From Sandaracinobacteroides sp039808025 (GTDB lineage: Bacteria > Pseudomonadota > Alphaproteobacteria > Sphingomonadales > Sphingomonadaceae): a stretch of 64,000 nt of DNA. The translations under genes were made by a program, and so were the position numbers. The stretch spans positions 124,001-188,000 of the forward strand of contig JBDHSK010000002.1 in NCBI GenBank assembly GCA_039808025.1. The letters run 5' to 3'. Positions 60,280 through 64,000 of the stretch are shown piece by piece. Position 1 is the first letter of the stretch; the number at the start of each line of letters is the position of its first letter. The notes under the pieces were generated by a model. That model searched no databases, was not told where the DNA came from, and saw only the letters and a program-made list of their open reading frames with translations.

Positions 60280-61319
60280 GCCACCGGCTTGTCGCGCAGA
60301 TCCACCTCAACAGTCGCCGACAGGCCCGGCGCCAGCCGCACGCCTTGCGGCAGGGGCTGATCGAGCAGGATCTTCACTGGCAGGCGCTGGACGATGCGGG
60401 TGAAATTGCCGGTGGCGTTTTCCGGCGGAATCACGGAAAAGCGCGAGCCCGACGCCGGTGAAAAGCTTTCGATATGGCCGGTCACTTTGGCGTCAGGCCA
60501 GGCATCGAGCTTTACTTTCACGGGCATGCCCGGCTGCAGACCAGCGATCTGCGTTTCCTTGAAATTTGCCACCAGATAGGCGCGGCTGGTGGGCACCACC
60601 ACCAGCAACTGCTGGCCCGATCGCGCATATTGGCCAACCCGCACCGAGCGGTTGCCCACCACCCCGTCCTGCGGTGCGCGAATAACGGTGTTCTCAAGAT
60701 CGATTGCCGCGGAATCGCGCGCGGCAATCGCCGCTTTCAGAGCCGCATCGGCGCCTGCCACCTGCCCGCTCGCGCCCTCGCGGCCAGCGCCGGCTGCCAC
60801 AATGGCGGCCTGCCGCTGGGCAACCAGCGCCCTCGCAGTCTTGGCTGCGGCCTGCCGCTGTTCGACCACGGCGCGCGTGGCCCAGCCCTGTGCCAGCAAT
60901 TCCTCGGCACGCCTTGCGTCGGCTTCGGCGCGTTGCTGTTCCGCAACGGCTGCCGCCAGCGCCGCCCGGCTTTCGGTGATCATGCTCTGCTCGGCGGTCA
61001 CAGCCGATACCGCCACCCCCTTGCCGCGCGCCTGTCGTTCCACCTCGGCCTGTGCCTTGGCAAGTGCAGCGCGATAATCGCTGTCAACCAGCCGAACCAG
61101 CACATCGCCCTTCTTCACCGGCTGATTATCCTGCACTTCGACCGAGGCGACATACCCAGCCACGCGCGGTGAAATCACCGCCATATCGGCCTCGATATAG
61201 GCGTTGTTGGTCGATTCGATGTAGCGCCCGTGCAGGAACCACCATGCCGTTGCAGCCGCACCCAGCACAATGATCAGCCCGAGAATTGCCGGGAAAAGCC
61301 GACTCTTTGCTTTTTCCAT
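60276..61319 (-). CDS. emrA: HlyD-type membrane-fusion protein (EmrA-like)
   Basis: 347 aa with one N-terminal membrane anchor (residues ~9-28), the biotinyl-lipoyl-like halves (NAYIEADMAVISPRVAGYVA and NTVIRAPQDGVVGNRSVRVG), a long Ala/Glu/Gln/Arg coiled-coil hairpin between them (~75-205), and a C-terminal beta domain. Periplasmic adaptor for EmrB. No local regulator gene (EmrR/MarR) was seen. Confidence 0.92.
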   Translation of the reverse strand: MEKAKSRLFPAILGLIIVLGAAATAWWFLHGRYIESTNNAYIEADMAVISPRVAGYVASVEVQDNQPVKKGDVLVRLVDSDYRAALAKAQAEVERQARGKGVAVSAVTAEQSMITESRAALAAAVAEQQRAEADARRAEELLAQGWATRAVVEQRQAAAKTARALVAQRQAAIVAAGAGREGASGQVAGADAALKAAIAARDSAAIDLENTVIRAPQDGVVGNRSVRVGQYARSGQQLLVVVPTSRAYLVANFKETQIAGLQPGMPVKVKLDAWPDAKVTGHIESFSPASGSRFSVIPPENATGNFTRIVQRLPVKILLDQPLPQGVRLAPGLSATVEVDLRDKPVA

Positions 61320-61385
61320 GGCCGACGCCCCTAAAAGCCCTGACCGTTCCGCGCAAGAGGAATCTGAGTGGCGCTCAGATAGTCT

Positions 61386-62504
61386 TCAGTTGCGCAGGCC
61401 GTGACCTTGCGCCAGATAATCAGCGGATTGCATCTCCATCAGTCTCGAGACCGTACGCTCGAACTCGAACCGGCCGTCACCAGCCGGATAGAGCTTGTCG
61501 GGCGGTGCATCGGCGCCGGCGATCAGTTTCACCCGCCATTCATAGAAAATATCAACCATGGTTACGAAGCGGGCAGCTTCATTGCGGTTTTCCGGCCCGA
61601 GGATCGGGATTCCAACCACGATGACGGTATGATAGGCCCGGGCAATCGCCAGATAATCGGCAGCGCCGCGCGCCTCGGCGCACAGACGCTTGAACGAGAA
61701 AACCGCCACCCCTTTCAGGCTTTTGGGCACATGCATCATGCGCCCGCCGCCGACATCCAGTTCGGCGCCCGGCACATGGTCACGATCCTCGACAGGAAAA
61801 TCCGTCAGTCGGAAAAACAGTTCCGAGGTGGCGCGGGTGGTTTCCGGCCCATTGGGCACATAATATGTTGGCATGCCGGCCATGCGGTGCAGACGATAAT
61901 CGGTAGGCCCGTTCAGAGGCAGCACATCGAGCCGTTCGCGAATGAGAGCGATGAACGGCAGGAACAGATCCCGGTTCAGCCCATCCTTGTAGAGATCCTC
62001 TGGCTCCCGGTTCGAGGTGGCGACAACCGTAACCCCGGCAGCAAACATCGCCGTGAACAGCCGCGACAGGATCATCGCATCGGCGATGTTGGTGACCACC
62101 AGTTCATCAAAAGCCAGCAACCTGGCCTCCGCCGACCATTGAGCCGCCACCGGGCCGATCGGGTCGCCCTGATGCCGCTCGCGTTGCTGCTGGATGCGGG
62201 CATGGGTTTCCAGCATGAACTGGTGAAAATGGATGCGGCGCTTGGGTGTGCAGTCGGCATGATGGAAGAACAGATCCATCAGCATCGACTTGCCGCGCCC
62301 CACACCTCCCCACAGATAGATGCCGCGCGGCGCCGGCGACGATGCGCCACCGAACAGCCGCTGCAACAGCCCGCGGTGCGGAGGAGTCGCCGTCAGTTGC
62401 CTCGCCAGCTGATCCAGCCGCACGGCAACGGCGCGCTGGGCGTCATCGGGCTTCAGTTCGCCACCCGCCACCAGTGCATCATAGGCCGCAAGCATCGTCG
62501 TCAT
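61386..62504 (-). CDS. zapE: Cell division protein ZapE (AFG1-like ATPase)
   Basis: 372-aa AAA-type ATPase with Walker A LWGGVGRGKSML (residues ~65-76), IHFHQFMLETHARI, Walker B LLAFDELVVTNIADAM (~128-143) and TSNREPEDLYKDGL. ZapE associates with the division ring in E. coli; AFG1 homologues act in mitochondrial protein quality control. The start overlaps the thioesterase stop as ATGA. Confidence 0.93.
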   Translation of the reverse strand: MTTMLAAYDALVAGGELKPDDAQRAVAVRLDQLARQLTATPPHRGLLQRLFGGASSPAPRGIYLWGGVGRGKSMLMDLFFHHADCTPKRRIHFHQFMLETHARIQQQRERHQGDPIGPVAAQWSAEARLLAFDELVVTNIADAMILSRLFTAMFAAGVTVVATSNREPEDLYKDGLNRDLFLPFIALIRERLDVLPLNGPTDYRLHRMAGMPTYYVPNGPETTRATSELFFRLTDFPVEDRDHVPGAELDVGGGRMMHVPKSLKGVAVFSFKRLCAEARGAADYLAIARAYHTVIVVGIPILGPENRNEAARFVTMVDIFYEWRVKLIAGADAPPDKLYPAGDGRFEFERTVSRLMEMQSADYLAQGHGLRN

Positions 62505-62947
62505 GGGGCAAGCCTGATCCGCCGCATGATGCCATTCCAGCGGACAATGGGCTTGTCGTGCTGCCACAACATTCCTTCCAGGAACGCCAGACGGCCAGTT
62601 TCATGAACCACCCGGCCCGCCGCTTCGAGAGGAGGGCCGACCTGACCGATCGCCAGAAAATCTGTGGCGCAATGCACCGTAACCGCCGGTGCTGCCTCGG
62701 GGTCTCCGCCGCTCAGCACTGCAAACAGCGCAACATCGACGAACGCCATCAGGAAACCGCCATGCAGGTTGCCGATCCGGTTGGCATGTTGCGGCAAGGT
62801 GGCAATCCCCACCCGCAGCTGAGGGTCTGCAGCGGTGGGCGGGTAACAATATACATCGCCTATCAGGCCGACAAATCCGCCATCTCCGGCAATACGCCAG
62901 CGGCGCCAACCGTCGAACACGGCATGGGCAGAACCGGGATCAGGCAA
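62501..62947 (-). CDS. PaaI-family hotdog thioesterase
   Basis: 148-aa acyl-CoA thioesterase-like protein with the HGG motif ANRIGNLHGGFLMAFVDVAL (~residues 55-74), expected to hydrolyse acyl-CoA; the physiological acyl group is unknown. The start is a TTG at 62947, just after the SPOR gene stop, or a GTG at 62920 (VFDGWRRW), which is where the fold begins. Translationally coupled to zapE. Confidence 0.82.
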   Translation of the reverse strand: MPDPGSAHAVFDGWRRWRIAGDGGFVGLIGDVYCYPPTAADPQLRVGIATLPQHANRIGNLHGGFLMAFVDVALFAVLSGGDPEAAPAVTVHCATDFLAIGQVGPPLEAAGRVVHETGRLAFLEGMLWQHDKPIVRWNGIMRRIRLAP

Positions 62948-62948
62948 T

Positions 62949-63839
62949 TCAGTTACTCACGGGTGCACAGGCAACACCGGCCGAAGTGGCCACTGCGCAC
63001 AGCCGCGTCACCTCGGTGCGGGGAAGCGGATCTGCCGTCTGCAACCGCACAAGTCCGCCCTGCCCCGAGGCCGGCACATAGTGCGGACGCTGTCCGGCAA
63101 GTGCAGGCATCTGCCGGCCGATGGCCTGCCACGCCGCTTCGGCGCGCCGGCGGCTGGAATAGGCGCCAAGCTGCAACCGCCAGAGGCCAGAGGCACTGTC
63201 TGGCGCAGCGGTTGCCGCCCGGACCGGGCCAGTGGTTGCTGCACTGCTGGCTAAAACAGTTGCGGATGCAAGTGCTGTCACAGCACCAGGCGATGGCGGC
63301 CCGGCAAAAGCCACATCCAGCCTGGCAAGGGCCGCAGCCGCCGAATCCAGAAACTGCGCCGGAGGAAGTGATGCCATGTGCGGGGCGATTTCGGCTGCCA
63401 TCGCACAAAAGGCGGCTTGGGCGGGTGGCCAGGCGAAGTAATTGTAAACGCGCGTCATATGGGTATCAACGCCATGGCTTTCCTGCCCGTAACGGGCCTC
63501 CTCGTTGGTAAAGGCCCGCGACAGGTCGGCGGCATGCACTTTGAGGAACTGGTTGTAACTGGCCGCCAGTGCCGAACCAGTGCGATGCCGGCAGCCGATT
63601 GCCGCCACATTGAGGGCCGACCGCAGGTGCCATGCCGCCTCAAGCTGATCCAGCCCCTGATTCACCGGACCACCCGGCGGCGGCTGCACTGCTGGCGCTG
63701 CCGGGGCCGGTGGCGGTAGTGGGGCTGCCGTCGGATGCGCCACTGGCTGCTGGGCACATGACGCCACAAGTGCAAGAAGCAAGGCACTGCCCGGCAGGTT
63801 TGGCAGACGCTGCCAGACCTGCCGGGCAACAGGAATCAT
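62949..63839 (-). CDS. SPOR-domain lipoprotein, unknown function
   Basis: 296 aa with an N-terminal lipoprotein signal ending in LLLALVASC, a Pro/Ala-rich linker, and a middle region with conserved-looking NQFLKVHAADLSRAFTNEEA and MTRVYNYFAWPPAQAAFCA. A C-terminal SPOR-like domain (WRLQLGAYSSRRRAEAAW, about 217-234) may bind denuded peptidoglycan at the septum. The ATG overlaps the sdhB stop (TGATG), and its position before zapE fits a division-related role, which is only an inference. Confidence 0.75.
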   Translation of the reverse strand: MIPVARQVWQRLPNLPGSALLLALVASCAQQPVAHPTAAPLPPPAPAAPAVQPPPGGPVNQGLDQLEAAWHLRSALNVAAIGCRHRTGSALAASYNQFLKVHAADLSRAFTNEEARYGQESHGVDTHMTRVYNYFAWPPAQAAFCAMAAEIAPHMASLPPAQFLDSAAAALARLDVAFAGPPSPGAVTALASATVLASSAATTGPVRAATAAPDSASGLWRLQLGAYSSRRRAEAAWQAIGRQMPALAGQRPHYVPASGQGGLVRLQTADPLPRTEVTRLCAVATSAGVACAPVSN

Positions 63840-64000
63840 CACAATGCCCGCTCGACCATCATTTTCTTGATTTCGGCGATCGCCTTCGCCGGGTTCAGCC
63901 CCTTGGGGCAGACATCGGTACAGTTCATGATGGTATGGCAGCGATAGAGACGGAACGGGTCCTCGAGATCATCAAGACGCTCGCCCGTCATCTCGTCACG
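63839..64000 (-). CDS. sdhB: Succinate dehydrogenase iron-sulfur subunit (C-terminal end)
   Basis: Only the last 53 codons are inside the window; the gene begins to the right. The sequence DPFRLYRCHTIMNCTDVCPK then GLNPAKAIAEIKKMM is the SdhB C-terminus with the cysteines of the 3Fe-4S/4Fe-4S region. Part of complex II, feeding electrons from succinate into quinone. Confidence 0.95.
   Translation of the reverse strand, partial: RDEMTGERLDDLEDPFRLYRCHTIMNCTDVCPKGLNPAKAIAEIKKMMVERAL

Overview
The window is high-GC, gene-dense chromosomal DNA from an alphaproteobacterium, most likely a sphingomonad-like member of Sphingomonadales. The evidence is a CtrA/SciP cell-cycle pair, an EipA (DUF1134) envelope protein, a short alpha-type prolyl-tRNA synthetase, a large TonB-dependent receptor, and the gene order sdhB...zapE...mdh-sucC-sucD-sucA-sucB-lpd. 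No phage, insertion sequence, CRISPR array or rRNA was seen; there is one tRNA (tRNA-Pro, GGG). Nearly all of the sequence is accounted for by about 50 genes, two of them cut by the window edges (lnt at the left, sdhB at the right).

Layout. 1-5.2 kb: partial lnt, trmJ, the sciP-ctrA operon, mnmA, a lone ccmA-like ATPase and tRNA-Pro. 5.2-15.3 kb: dgt-like, a TonB receptor with a collagen-like insert, a PYROXD2-type oxidoreductase, yghU, and proS-lolC-lolD. 15.5-19.5 kb: an assimilatory sulfate operon (cobA, DUF2849, cysI, and a DUF934-CysH fusion) closed by a strong terminator. 19.6-32.3 kb: PBP1A, a POT peptide transporter with an apparent ATT start, an MsbA-like ABC exporter, DUF4126, an MFS carrier coupled to a serine/threonine dehydratase, a VOC protein, purL, a GST and eipA. 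32.3-38.8 kb: a leftward cluster holding an FAH-family hydrolase, a Wzi-type outer-membrane protein, an inositol-phosphate cytidylyltransferase homologue, inositol-3-phosphate synthase and a two-domain CDP-alcohol phosphotransferase, with a second CDP-alcohol phosphotransferase transcribed divergently and followed by a long membrane-anchored coiled-coil protein. 41-43.5 kb: polyamine genes (ornithine decarboxylase under an RNA leader that can hide its ribosome binding site, then a deoxyhypusine-synthase-like enzyme). 43.5-49.2 kb: DUF5694/TraB-like, EamA transporter, RumA-type rRNA methyltransferase, a small lipoprotein, sppA. 49.2-64 kb: TCA-cycle operon (mdh, sucCDAB, lpd) plus a TRIC-like channel, preceded by emrAB, zapE, a thioesterase, a SPOR lipoprotein and sdhB.

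The strongest candidate for an undescribed system is the inositol block (about 34.5-38.8 kb). Ino1, a CTP:inositol-1-phosphate cytidylyltransferase homologue and two CDP-alcohol phosphotransferases together imply a CDP-inositol route. That route is known for di-inositol-phosphate solutes of thermophiles, but here it sits in what looks like a mesophilic Gram-negative, beside an outer-membrane polysaccharide/assembly protein. The divergent promoter carries two copies of a 12-bp dyad (TGCAA-NN-TTGCA).
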